NCBI GenBank assembly: GCA_011947345.1
Contig: JAAVTG010000572.1
Location: forward strand, 1-20,696
Direction: 5' to 3'
DNA from: Phytophthora quininea
Taxonomy: Eukaryota > Oomycota > Peronosporomycetes > Peronosporales > Peronosporaceae
DNA length: 20,696 nucleotides
Position 1 is the stretch's first letter. Every line of letters begins with the position of its first letter. The translations under genes and the position numbers were made by a program. Below are positions 1 to 8,812 of the stretch, one piece after another. Below the pieces are notes generated by a model. The model was not told the origin of the DNA. It saw only the letters and a program-made list of their open reading frames with translations, and made no database searches.

Positions 1-204
1 ATTGCAGGACATTTTAGTGAAGATCCATCGACATTGGTTCAGAAATGCTGTCGAGTCGAGCCATTCATCATTAACAGACCGTCCTCAAGGGCCCAAGCGT
101 TCATTGAGCTGAACCTTCGCCAGAGCCAGGATAGCGATCCTGTCATTGCTGACTCGCTCGCCAAGCTCACAATTGAATTATTCGTCCAAGTGGAGGGCTC
201 ATAA
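1..204 (+). CDS. M96/bZIP-START-like protein, C-terminal fragment (5' end outside window)
   Basis: An open frame runs from base 1 to a TAA at 202-204 and encodes 67 residues with no start in the window. It begins IAGHFSEDPSTLVQKCCRVE and ends FVQVEGS. It matches the last part of the minus-strand gene at 7488-8736, differing at one visible residue (Asp for Asn near the C-terminus). In the intact relative at 8813-10105 this part follows the 'TGWCV' motif and ends in the last amphipathic helix of the START-like region. Whether the rest of the gene is intact cannot be seen. It faces the left leishmanolysin gene tail-to-tail. Confidence 0.8.
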   Translation: MAGHFSEDPSTLVQKCCRVEPFIINRPSSRAQAFIELNLRQSQDSDPVIADSLAKLTIELFVQVEGS

Positions 205-383
205 CTACTTGGTCCTGAAAACGTGCCGTAGCGTTGAAAACTTGACGTGGTGTCGATGAGCATCCCACGGGTTACACAATCAATTCGTCACGGCTGCTAC
301 ATGTATCTCGAGAACTCACACACGCGGGGGAATCGAGAAACTATGTTGCCGGTACATTTTGCTTTAAATTATGCGAGACTTTT

Positions 384-2373
384 CTATGAGGTAATTGCGA
401 TGACGATCCAGGCCAGGCCTAGCAACGCCAGTGCTGCGGTGTGGTGGTCGCCTACGCCGCTGATCGTTGTGCGAGTCGTGACGGTGGTGGTGGTGGTCGT
501 GGTGGTGGTGGTCCCGCTGCTAGAACTCCCAGTGCCTTCCTCTGTCGTTTCAGTCATCACGAATTGATTCGGGTCATCGGCGTCACAGACGACGAATGGG
601 TCAGGCAGGTGATGAATCCGGTAAAGCCTGGAACGGAGCGCTTGTCGCCCTTCGCGGTGCAGTTAACACTCACGGTGGTTTTGCTGCGAGGGAGGGTGAG
701 CTCCACTGCAAATGCAGACACGTTTGTATCTGTGTTCGTGGTTTGAAGCACCGCATCGCGTAGCATCCAGTCTGTCGGTTCGAGATGCTCCAGCTAGAGG
801 AGTCGGCGCTGCGTAGCGTAGTCGCCGTGCATTTACAAGTAGGGCAATAGGTCTCGCCAAGCGCGTTGATGTTGGTGCTGCCGATCTTGAGCAGGTTGCT
901 GGTGATGGAGCAATCGCCCTCCGTATAGCCGACGTTGATGGGGCAAAAGTCGGGGAATTTGTTGTTGGCGCCTTTGGTGGGGTAGCCCGGGAAGTACTGG
1001 TACTCTGGAGGGATAGACTGCCCGGCGTTATTCACCAAGGTGCAAGCCGAGCGCGACATGCCGTCGGCTGAGCAGCTTTCGACGTTGCTGGTGCAGGTAG
1101 CGTCTACAGGGACTTGCGTGGCGGGATCGATGCACTTGTCCGTGGCGAAGTTGCAGCCCTTCTGGTTGCCGAACTGCATCTTCTGGGCGGTCGAGATGTT
1201 GACACGGTACCATCCCGAGTCCTCGAAGAAAGCGAGTGTGAGTCCGCTGAAGATGTTGCGGTAGCTGTCGACGGGCGACATGTACTCGGGCTCGAAAATG
1301 CGCTCTTCCCAGTGCGAGCCGAGGCAGCCGCCGTCTTGCGACTCGATTTCTGCTCCCGCGAGCGTCGAGCAGTTAAAGTGCTTCTGCACGTAGTCGCGGA
1401 CGTGGGGCGTCACCATTTTGGCCACGATGTGGTCCCTCTCGGAGGTGAATTGGATCGTGTCGTTAGAAGGCTGCACGAAGTAGTTGATAGCATTGCCGTT
1501 CGGACAGGTCCCTGAAGTGAAGATGGGTGGGTTGCCGGTCTGGTCGCGAGGTGTCCGTGGTGTGCCGTCTTCGGTTCGCATGAGTGGGAAGAAGCGCGAC
1601 GAGAAGCCGAGCGCGTGGGTGAACTCGTGCAGGGCGGTGGACACGTGGCGTTCGAAGTCGATGGCTGCCGACGTGAGCTTGTCCGGGCAAAAGTTGACCA
1701 TGCCGAAGGTGGGTCGGTCGTATTGGTCTTGCTGGCACGTGGACGCGTACGCCAGCGTCGTGCCCTGGCAGTTGGTGGTGTTTTCCGCTCGTACGTAGAT
1801 GAGGAAGTCGGAGTTTGGGATGCCAGTGCCTTTCGGACTGGTGGTGCACTGAGTGCAACCGGTTGAAGTGCAGCTGCCGCAGTATTGCATCGAGTCGAAG
1901 TGCGCGGCAGGCATCGGCATCTCCAGACAGGTGTCAGTCGTAGCGATAGAGTGACAGGTTTGCGTGGCCGAAAAGTAGCTAGTGCAGAAGTGGTGGGCGT
2001 AGAGGTTGCCGCTGACGGGGACGACCTGGAGAGCTGTGCGAACGCGTCGAATGGCCTCGTCCACGATCAACGACACTTGCGCGCGCGCGTCGGCCGGTAG
2101 CTTGCTCAGGCTCGAGTTGTCGTAGTAGGGCGTCATGCGAATGGGTTGGAAGGTCGATGTCGAAACTTGTGCTGTCGTGGAGCTGGAGGCGACTGCGCCC
2201 AGAGCTCGCAGCCTGCGGCTTCGCTCGAACGGGTGCGTGTTGTCGTAGTCCTGTTGTCCGACAACGTGTCGGTGGTCGAGCGAGTCGTGGATGCAACTTT
2301 GCACGGCAGACCCGACGCCAAGCAGGAAAAGTGCGACCAAAGCAGGCCGGCGGCCAGATCCACGACGCAGCAT
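384..2373 (-). pseudogene. Leishmanolysin-like (GP63, M8) metalloprotease, left copy, frameshifted
   Basis: This is a near-identical copy of the protease at 5311-7308. The open frame runs from the ATG at 2373 to a premature stop at 670 (567 aa). It keeps the signal peptide, the zinc site HEFTHALGF, the downstream third-histidine region (GSHWEERIFEPEYMSP) and most of the cysteine-rich part. Near 745 one C is missing relative to the other copy, and a second C is missing near 606. The frame therefore changes after about residue 539, and the cysteine-rich tail, Thr-rich stalk and hydrophobic GPI-type tail (out of frame down to 384) are lost. Two 3-base and one 6-base differences are in frame. If real, the product would be secreted rather than anchored. 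The missing bases lie in runs of two to three C, so consensus error is possible. The LRR-like gene upstream is on the same strand, so transcription could read through into it. Confidence 0.87.
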
Positions 2374-2787
2374 CTTGCTGCTTGTTGGTGTTGCAGGAAG
2401 CTGCTGCGTTGGGAAGTGAGAGATGCATCTGGATGGAGGTGCTTTGAGATCGCCATGACAGACAGAGGATCACCATGTCTGATGACAAGCATTACAGGCC
2501 AAGTTGTCTATCTTTGCTGCTCACACGGCTAACCTTGGTCAAGACGCTAAGCAAAAATGGAAATTGGCTGAACAGATTTGGCAGTTGAGCATGTACTTGC
2601 TCAAGCAGCTGCGCAAATAAAGATAAGAAAGAACTTACCCAACGCATAAGCGACGACCACACTGACACTCAAAGATCGCCATGACGTGCATCAGCATTGA
2701 CTTGGAGGCGTGTTTTCGTCTTCAAACGAGATGGAATTGAAGTGCACTTCGCGAAACACGGGGAAGCCCCAAACTCGAAGATCCTTG
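2374..2787. other. Intergenic: arm boundary and possible 3' extension of the LRR-like gene
   Basis: This stretch holds the inner edge of the left arm (2456) and unique sequence. On the minus strand, 2669-2790 has an open frame with the look of a continuing C-terminus for the LRR-like gene (for example DEHVMTRIFEFGASPCF), but in a frame different from the annotated end. The 13-mer AGATCGCCATGAC occurs at 2447-2459 and again at 2673-2685. No other gene is apparent. Confidence 0.5.
2406..2421 (-). promoter_or_regulatory. Oomycete Inr/FPR-like core promoter, left leishmanolysin copy
   Basis: On the minus strand this reads TCTCACTTCCCAACGC, a partial match to the oomycete 16-base core GCTCATTYYNCAWTTT (initiator plus flanking promoter region). 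It lies about 33-48 bases upstream of the ATG and is identical in the right arm. The assignment rests on consensus and position only. Confidence 0.4.
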
Positions 2788-5028
2788 TCATAACGTGCTC
2801 ATCGAAGTCTCCCAGTGCTGAGTGAGCGTCAGCCAACTCGTTTTTCGCCTTTTATTTGCTCGCGATCTCGTCGACATACTTTTTGCTGCTACCACACTCA
2901 GAAATGCGATTTTTGCCAACAATGACTTCAATCCATTTCCAAGAGCTTGCTGGTGATACGCTTGGAAGTGCTTCTCGTATCTGCTGCACTCAGCAGGTGC
3001 GATTATCTCGAGGTATTCCAAACGTTGGTTCACCTCCAGCATTTGCAGAAATTCATCCAAATGCGTATCCATAATGGACGAGAACTCTGTGTAGCTGCTG
3101 TAAGTGTCCTCCAAATTAGTCAGGCGGATTCGCAATGACTGAACGCACTTGTAAACGGGGTCCTCAGAATCACTCAGTGACCTGGTTAGAGCAGAAATGT
3201 CATTCCAGACAATCCTTAATTCAGGCTGGCGCTGGTTTCTTACGAGATATTCGCTAAACTTGAATTGCACCTGGAAAATGCTACGGTGTCGCCACAACTC
3301 CTGCAAATTGGGACAGCAACGCAACACTGCGTTCTCGTCCATTTTGATTGTTCGTGCGTCAAGCGTTAAGCATTTCAGCGAAGCGCCAACAGACTTTAGG
3401 AAGTGCGGTAGACCGTCTAGCTTTGCTACGTTCAGATGCTCAGGCAAGAAGACTGTGAGCGCGGTTAATCTACTCGACCCATTGTGTACGGAACCAACCT
3501 CGTTGAATTCCAAATCACTGCGTTGAACGAGGCAGCGACCTAGCCCTGCAATGAGCACATTCACCCACTTACTGTTCCCATCGTCACTGAATATTCGCAC
3601 AGGGTGGAGAGCAGCAGGAAATCTCAATGGAGCAGCCTCTTGGCGCGGATACATCCCATTGGCAAAAGTATGACGATAAACCTGGGCGCCACTACGTAGT
3701 GTTGCATCTGCATCATCCCTAATTCCACGTGGACAACGATGCAAAGATTCTTCCGGGTGCTCAGAAGCCGCAATGGTAGCAAAACTTTGCATATCGTTTG
3801 TACTCATGCTGTTGATACTGTCCAGAGTAAGTGACTCCAGTGCTGAGCACTCTCGTGCTCGCTTCGAGAAAACTCCGTACGCCAGCCACTTCCAAAACAA
3901 TGAGCTATCGCTCCCATACCTCCCTCTATCACATGTCGTGCTGATCGAGAGCTTTCGAGTGGTCTGGTTGATGGCCATAGCCGAGAACAGCGCCTCCACG
4001 TCCAAAGGTCGAACGCCGTAACATTGCAGATGCAGACTGTCGAGTTGAAGCCGCCGCCGCGTTGGAACGTGCATTTCCGGGCCGGGATTGTATCTCGTAT
4101 TTGCGAGCTCGGGGTAACGACGCACAGTGTCGAATAAAGCCGTCACTAATTGCATCAACTCCTTCGTGGCTTTCGGTGTTGATTCGCGTGTACTTTCGAT
4201 TCGTACGGAAAGGTGCGAAAACCAAACATTGTGTTGCATTAGTCGGGACAATGCTGTCATGGTGCCTTCGGAAATACTATAAGTTTTTGCCACCATCGGC
4301 TCCATAACAAAAGTGCATCTCAGCGACCCAGGCTGCACGGGCTGGTTGCCTAGACTCTGATTAAACCTCCGCCATTCTTTGGCGACAACCATCTCCGCCG
4401 CGTAGATTTCTTTCAGTGTATCAGGAGCACCGAACAACGAGTCGCTGCTCACTCGGATCGGGACCTGAATATCCACGTCTTCCTTCTGCAAATGTTCTCT
4501 TGTATCTAAGGTCGCGATTATTGCCATCGCATTAAGAAACCCTTGGCTGGGGCTGGTGAGTTGGTGAGTCCCGCAGAACTGGATAATATCTTGCTTGACC
4601 TTGTCTCTCACGTGTAGGACATAGCATGGAAGTTTATCTTTGATGGTTTTGTAGCCGGTTAAATATTGCCACGCGGAGAAGTCAACGTGAGCTATGGTAG
4701 CGAGTAAGGCCAATGCCTCTCGAATGTTTTGAAGGTCTAGTATGCCTTGGGTTACAGACTGGAAGGAGCTGTAGGCGGTCGTGTTGATGTGGAGATACTG
4801 GGTAGCAGTGGGCTGGAACGCTTCGTCGTCTCCGAGAACGTCGCAGCTGAGCACTCCGCAGCGTACTCTGGACCGTATGAGAACGCACCAAGGGTGCATG
4901 AAGCCCCAGTCGCGCTCCAGATCCGGAGGAACCTCCATCGTGTAAGCCTTGAGGGCGAGACCACTTGAGTCTTCGTTTTCGACAGTGTTTGAAGTGGATT
5001 CGTTTTGTGAAAAGATGCAGTTGTGCAT
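2788..5028 (-). CDS. Large LRR-like oomycete protein of unknown function
   Basis: A single 746-residue open frame. I see no signal peptide or membrane segment. The second half has irregular leucine-rich units typical of the RNI/LRR fold, for example LQLDSLHLQCYG, ALESLTLDSIN, LTALTVFL, SLKCLTLDARTIK and PNLQEL, each followed by a polar helix-like stretch. The N-terminal third has no motif I recognise. It resembles a large, lineage-specific family of 'hypothetical' LRR-like proteins in Phytophthora, a recollection I could not test. The last about 40 residues (basic, low complexity) do not look like the rest. A better C-terminal continuation exists in another frame down to about 2669, which suggests a late frameshift. 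The gene fills the spacer between the inverted arms. Its start lies 283 bases from the right leishmanolysin ATG on the opposite strand, so the two may share a divergent promoter region. Confidence 0.72.
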   Translation of the reverse strand: MHNCIFSQNESTSNTVENEDSSGLALKAYTMEVPPDLERDWGFMHPWCVLIRSRVRCGVLSCDVLGDDEAFQPTATQYLHINTTAYSSFQSVTQGILDLQNIREALALLATIAHVDFSAWQYLTGYKTIKDKLPCYVLHVRDKVKQDIIQFCGTHQLTSPSQGFLNAMAIIATLDTREHLQKEDVDIQVPIRVSSDSLFGAPDTLKEIYAAEMVVAKEWRRFNQSLGNQPVQPGSLRCTFVMEPMVAKTYSISEGTMTALSRLMQHNVWFSHLSVRIESTRESTPKATKELMQLVTALFDTVRRYPELANTRYNPGPEMHVPTRRRLQLDSLHLQCYGVRPLDVEALFSAMAINQTTRKLSISTTCDRGRYGSDSSLFWKWLAYGVFSKRARECSALESLTLDSINSMSTNDMQSFATIAASEHPEESLHRCPRGIRDDADATLRSGAQVYRHTFANGMYPRQEAAPLRFPAALHPVRIFSDDGNSKWVNVLIAGLGRCLVQRSDLEFNEVGSVHNGSSRLTALTVFLPEHLNVAKLDGLPHFLKSVGASLKCLTLDARTIKMDENAVLRCCPNLQELWRHRSIFQVQFKFSEYLVRNQRQPELRIVWNDISALTRSLSDSEDPVYKCVQSLRIRLTNLEDTYSSYTEFSSIMDTHLDEFLQMLEVNQRLEYLEIIAPAECSRYEKHFQAYHQQALGNGLKSLLAKIAFLSVVAAKSMSTRSRANKRRKTSWLTLTQHWETSMSTL

Positions 5029-5227
5029 AGTTTATTCAAGTATAATTTAAGGTGATGTGATTGGTCAACTCGCTTCAACTTCACCTGATCAACTGTTGTT
5101 TGACTTCCTCAATATCAAAACCCGCCAACTCCACATAAGATGCATATCGGTGCAACACAAAGATAGGATTCCATTCCGATGTTAGCCATATTCATAGCGT
5201 GTCCAACAACAATGTCCTCGTCCTCCG
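5029..5227. promoter_or_regulatory. Divergent intergenic region between LRR-like gene and right leishmanolysin gene
   Basis: This is about 200 bases of unique sequence upstream of both the minus-strand LRR-like gene and the right duplicated arm. It is AT-rich near 5030-5060. No open frame of note is present apart from upstream ATGs at 5179 and 5212 in frame with the protease. It probably carries regulatory sequence for both genes; this is inferred from position only. Confidence 0.35.
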
Positions 5228-5262
5228 ATGGCGATCTCAAAGCACCTCCATCCAGATGCATC

Positions 5263-5278
5263 TCTCACTTCCCAACGC
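5263..5278 (+). promoter_or_regulatory. Oomycete Inr/FPR-like core promoter of right leishmanolysin gene
   Basis: TCTCACTTCCCAACGC matches the CTCATTYYNCAWTTT part of the oomycete core at about 12 of 15 positions and lies 33-48 bases before the ATG at 5311. It supports 5311 rather than the further upstream in-frame ATGs as the start. Confidence 0.42.
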
Positions 5279-5310
5279 AGCAGCTTCCTGCAACACCAAC
5301 AAGCAGCAAG

Positions 5311-7308
5311 ATGCTGCGTCGTGGATCTGGCCGCCGGCCTGCTTTGGTCGCACTTTTCCTGCTTGGCGTCGGGTCTGCCGTGCAAAGTTGCATCCACGAC
5401 TCGCTCGACCACCGACACGTTGTCGGACAACAGGACTACGACAACACGCACCCGTTCGAGCGAAGCCGCAGGCTGCGAGCTCTGGGCGCAGTCGCCTCCA
5501 GCTCCACGACAGCACAAGTTTCGACATCGACCTTCCAACCCATTCGCATGACGCCCTACTACGACAACTCGAGCCTGAGCAAGCTACCGGCCGACGCGCG
5601 CGCGCAAGTGTCGTTGATCGTGGACGAGGCCATTCGACGCGTTCGCACAGCTCTCCAGGTCGTCCCCGTCAGCGGCAACCTCTACGCCCACCACTTCTGC
5701 ACTAGCTACTTTTCGGCCACGCAAACCTGTCACTCTATCGCTACGACTGACACCTGTCTGGAGATGCCGATGCCTGCCGCGCACTTCGACTCGATGCAAT
5801 ACTGCGGCAGCTGCACTTCAACCGGTTGCACTCAGTGCACCACCAGTCCGAAAGGCACTGGCATCCCAAACTCCGACTTCCTCATCTACGTACGAGCGGA
5901 AAACACCACCAACTGCCAGGGAGGCACGACGCTGGCGTACGCGTCCACGTGCCAGCAAGACCAATACGACCGACCCACCTTCGGCATGGTCAACTTTTGC
6001 CCGGACAAGCTCACGTCGGCAGCCATCGACTTCGAACGCCACGTGTCCACCGCCCTGCACGAGTTCACCCACGCGCTCGGCTTCTCGTCGCGCTTCTTCC
6101 CACTCATGCGAACCGAAGACGGCACACCACGGACACCTCGCGACCAGACCGGCAACCCACCCATCTTCACTTCAGGGACCTGTCCGAACGGCAATGCTAT
6201 CAACTACTTCGTGCAGCCTTCTAACGACACGATCCAATTCACCTCCGAGAGGGACCACGTCGTGGCCAAAATGGTGACGCCCCACGTCCGCGACTACGTG
6301 CAGAAGCACTTCAACTGCTCGACGCTCGCGGGAGCAGAAATCGAGTCGCAAGACGGCGGCTGCCTCGGCTCGCACTGGGAAGAGCGCATTTTCGAGCCCG
6401 AGTACATGTCGCCCGTCGACAGCTACCGCAACATCTTCAGCGGACTCACACTCGCTTTCTTCGAGGACTCGGGATGGTACCGTGTCAACATCTCGACCGC
6501 CCAGAAGATGCAGTTCGGCAACCAGAAGGGCTGCAACTTCGCCACGGACAAGTGCATCGATCCCGCCACGCAAGTCCCTGTAGACGCTACCTACTGCACC
6601 AGCAACGTCGAAAGCTGCTCAGCCGACGGCATGTCGCGCTCGGCTTGCACCTTGGTGAATAACGCCGGGCAGTCTATCCCTCCAGAGTACCAGTACTTCC
6701 CGGGCTACCCCACCAAAGGCGCCAACAACAAATTCCCCGACTTTTGCCCCATCAACGTCGGCTATACGGAGGGCGATTGCTCCATCACCAGCAACCTGCT
6801 CAAGATCGGCAGCACCAACATCAACGCGCTTGGCGAGACCTATTGCCCTACTTGTAAATGCACGGCGACTACGCTACGCAGCGCCGACTCCTCTAGCTGG
6901 AGCATCTCGAACCGACAGACTGGATGCTACGCGATGCGGTGCTTCCAAACCACGAACACAGATACAAACGTGTCTGCATTTGCAGTGGAGCTCACCCTCC
7001 CTCGCAGCAAAACCACCGACAGCGTGAGTGTTAACTGCACCGCGAAGGGCGACAAGCGCTCCGTTCCAGGCTTTACCGGATTCATCACCTGCCCTGACCC
7101 ATTCGTCGTCTGTGACGCCGATGACCCGAATCAATTCGTGATGACTGAAACGACAGAGGAAGGCACTGGGAGTTCTAGCAGCGGGACCACCACCACCACG
7201 ACCACCACCGTCACGACTCGCACAACGATCAGCGGCGTAGGCGACCACCACACCGCAGCACTGGCGTTGCTAGGCCTGGCCTGGATCGTCATCGCAATTA
7301 CCTCATAG
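5311..7308 (+). CDS. Leishmanolysin-like (GP63, peptidase M8) zinc metalloprotease, GPI-anchored
   Basis: Intact 665-aa secreted metalloprotease. A cleavable signal peptide occupies about residues 1-26 (MLRRGSGRRPALVALFLLGV...). The metzincin zinc motif HEFTHALGF starts at His250, with Glu251 as the catalytic base. The third zinc ligand is probably His355 in GSHWEERIFEPEYMSP, and Met366 is the Met-turn. Cysteines are frequent throughout, as in the M8 family. The C-terminus has a Ser/Thr-rich stalk (Thr run from about 627) and a hydrophobic tail ending LALLGLAWIVIAITS, typical of GPI anchoring. Expected site is the cell surface or wall, degrading extracellular or host proteins; oomycete substrates are unknown. 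I chose the ATG at 5311 because the duplicate has the same start, a signal peptide begins there, and a core-promoter-like motif lies just upstream. The frame stays open to ATGs at 5179 and 5212, but those lie outside the duplicated arm. It is tail-to-tail with the M96-type gene at 7488. Confidence 0.93.
   Translation: MLRRGSGRRPALVALFLLGVGSAVQSCIHDSLDHRHVVGQQDYDNTHPFERSRRLRALGAVASSSTTAQVSTSTFQPIRMTPYYDNSSLSKLPADARAQVSLIVDEAIRRVRTALQVVPVSGNLYAHHFCTSYFSATQTCHSIATTDTCLEMPMPAAHFDSMQYCGSCTSTGCTQCTTSPKGTGIPNSDFLIYVRAENTTNCQGGTTLAYASTCQQDQYDRPTFGMVNFCPDKLTSAAIDFERHVSTALHEFTHALGFSSRFFPLMRTEDGTPRTPRDQTGNPPIFTSGTCPNGNAINYFVQPSNDTIQFTSERDHVVAKMVTPHVRDYVQKHFNCSTLAGAEIESQDGGCLGSHWEERIFEPEYMSPVDSYRNIFSGLTLAFFEDSGWYRVNISTAQKMQFGNQKGCNFATDKCIDPATQVPVDATYCTSNVESCSADGMSRSACTLVNNAGQSIPPEYQYFPGYPTKGANNKFPDFCPINVGYTEGDCSITSNLLKIGSTNINALGETYCPTCKCTATTLRSADSSSWSISNRQTGCYAMRCFQTTNTDTNVSAFAVELTLPRSKTTDSVSVNCTAKGDKRSVPGFTGFITCPDPFVVCDADDPNQFVMTETTEEGTGSSSSGTTTTTTTTVTTRTTISGVGDHHTAALALLGLAWIVIAITS
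7189..7230 (+). repeat. Trinucleotide (ACC) tract coding a poly-Thr stalk, length-variable between copies
   Basis: An ACC-rich tract encodes a run of threonines before the GPI-type tail. The corresponding tract in the left arm (about 481-512, read there as GGT/GTG) has six more bases. The difference is in frame, as expected of microsatellite slippage. Confidence 0.7.
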
Positions 7309-7487
7309 AAAAGTCTCGCATAATTTAAAGCAAAATGTACCGGCAACATAGTTTCTCGATTCCCCGCGTGTGTGAGTTCTCGAGATACATGTAGCAGCCG
7401 TGACGAATTGATTGTGTAACCCGTGGGATGCTCATCGACACCACGTCAAGTTTTCCAACGCTACGGCACGTTTTCAGGACCAAGTAG

Positions 7488-8736
7488 TTATGAGCCCTCC
7501 ACTTGGACGAATAATTCAATTGTGAGCTTGGCGAGCGAGTTAGCAATGACAGGATCGCTATCCTGGCTCTGGCGAAGGTTCAGCTCAATGAACGCTTGGG
7601 CCCTTGAGGACGGTCTGTTAATGATGAATGGCTCGACTCGACAGCATTTCTGAACCAATGTCGATGGATCTTCACTAAAATGTCCTGCAATAGGGTAAGC
7701 GACGCACCACCTCGTGTCGGTCACACGAATACCAGCAAAATCTCCCTCCGCTTCCATGACACCAAACCACACGATCACTGTGCGGCCGTCCTCACAGTAC
7801 CGGTACCGCCACGCAACAACATGAGTCCTAACATCCACGTCGTTGCCACAGTGCTTCTGGGAACTCACTCGAAACTTCACCGCGAAGGTGTCATTCCGAC
7901 ACGGAAGCGTGTTGAACTCAACCCTCTCAATTGTCCTATGCGGGAGCGATGTCGCCTCCCACAGGGCCCCGCAGACGTCGTCAAATTCATACGGCAAGTG
8001 CATCATCTCCACGTCCGCGAAACATTCCCTGTCTCCGACCTGCTTCCGTTCAAACTTCTCTCAGACCGTAGCGCCACTCGAACCGAACTCCCACGACTGC
8101 AAAACCTCATCTGTCTGCTGGTGCATCCCGCCCAGCTCTGCTACACTGTAAGTAGAGCTCACACAAAGCGTTGTCGTTCGTCTTCGAGGCGGTCTCCACA
8201 TTACCCAACCCTTCTCGTCGCAGCCACTTGTGGAAAGGGACTCCCAGCCCTCGGATTAGCGGTAGCTTCGTTCGTATCTCTACTTGACTCTGTAGCAGCG
8301 CGTTCTGCGTGTGCGCCACCACCCGGCGGCGTTTCTCCCTGCGAGCGATCGCTCTCCAAGTGGACGGCGCTCCACCAACTACTTCATCACTACAGAAGAG
8401 TTTGCTACAGAGCTTCTTTATTCTAGTGGCTGCAACTCCTCTCTCAGCTGCCGTTCCTGTCGCTCCAGCCAAGCTCGCTCCTCCTTCCGCCGCTGTCGAT
8501 ACAAATCGCGTCTCTCAGCCAGCAGATTTGGGCGGCGCCTTGGCTTGGTCACTTGTCAGCAGGTCGTGTGCGTCTTGGAGTAGCCTCTGCACATCCACAC
8601 ACTCCAAGCGGAAGTCCTGGGCCTCATTTGCCAGAGCCTCTTCGCCTTCCAACACCTTCACGCCGTCGGCATCGCCAGGTTTTGTCAATACACAATAACA
8701 AGGTTTTGTCAATACACAATAACTAGGGTTTGTCAA
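7488..8736 (-). pseudogene. M96/bZIP-START-like gene, degraded
   Basis: On the minus strand the family domains follow in order but in different frames. First comes an N-terminal segment ending near 8515. Then a basic, bZIP-like stretch RRDLYRQRRKEERAWLERQ lies around 8450-8512. The conserved STWRAIARREKRRR helix follows within 8107-8472. Last is the START-like part, open from about 8012 to 7488 (EFDDVCGALWEATSLPHR, DGRTVIVWFGV, TRWCVAYP, and a C-terminus ending FVQVEGS). There is an in-frame TGA near 8060 just before the START-like part, and at least two frame changes upstream. The 5' end runs into a 24-bp tandem repeat with no convincing start codon, so it is probably truncated. It is divergent from the intact relative at 8813. 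Its 3' 204 bases lie in the inverted duplication and recur at 1-204. The family is often labelled 'M96 mating-specific'; its true function is unknown. Confidence 0.75.
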
Positions 8737-8739
8737 TAC
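8677..8739. repeat. 24-bp tandem repeat, about 2.6 copies
   Basis: The unit AGGTTTTGTCAATACACAATAACA occurs at 8677-8700 and, with one change, at 8701-8724. A degenerate third copy starts at 8725 (AGGGTTTGTCAATACT). It sits in the roughly 75-bp gap between two divergent M96-type genes, where promoters of both would be expected, and runs into the broken N-terminus of the minus-strand copy. Confidence 0.88.
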
Positions 8740-8812
8740 TAGTACACGACAGCTACATAAATAGGTCTTTTGAAGCTACATTGTCTGTCGAGATGCCACT
8801 TCGACATAGACG

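Larger units (their letters stand above)
1..2456. repeat. Left arm of a large inverted duplication
   Basis: The segment is the reverse complement of 5228-7691 from base 1 of the window, so the duplication may extend further left. It contains the C-terminus of an M96-type gene (plus strand) and a leishmanolysin gene (minus strand). Reading both arms side by side I find eight indels: this arm lacks 3, 3, 1, 6, 1 and 1 bases and has 6 and 1 extra, which exactly explains the 8-base length difference. I also see at least three substitutions. Homology stops abruptly after 2456, about 83 bases upstream of the protease start. I read the identity by eye; it is above 99%. Confidence 0.93.
5228..7691. 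repeat. Right arm of the large inverted duplication
   Basis: This is the reverse complement of 1-2456. It begins at ATGGCGATCTCAAAG (5228) and the match runs to at least 7691, where the left arm meets the window edge. It contains an intact leishmanolysin gene and the 3' part of an M96-type gene. Sequence beyond 7691 continues the M96-type gene without a visible break, so the true outer breakpoint is not in the window. Confidence 0.93.

Noticed and set aside
481..512. GGT/GTG repeat as a CRISPR-like or regulatory array
   Set aside because: It is the complement of the Thr-codon tract of the protease stalk, a coding microsatellite.
5179..5310. Longer start for the right protease (in-frame ATGs at 5179 and 5212)
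   Set aside because: The extra 44 residues lie partly outside the duplicated arm, put the signal peptide internally, and overlap a core-promoter-like motif. The duplicate has only the 5311-equivalent start.
6172..6573. Long antisense open frames opposite the protease (also 1114-1515, 5886-6203, 1484-1798)
   Set aside because: They mirror the GC-rich coding frame, recur in both arms simply because the arms are identical, and have no motif of their own.
7423..7653. Plus-strand 76-aa open frame (also 39-263 on the minus strand)
   Set aside because: It is antisense to the conserved C-terminus of the M96-type gene and repeats in both arms only because of the inverted duplication.
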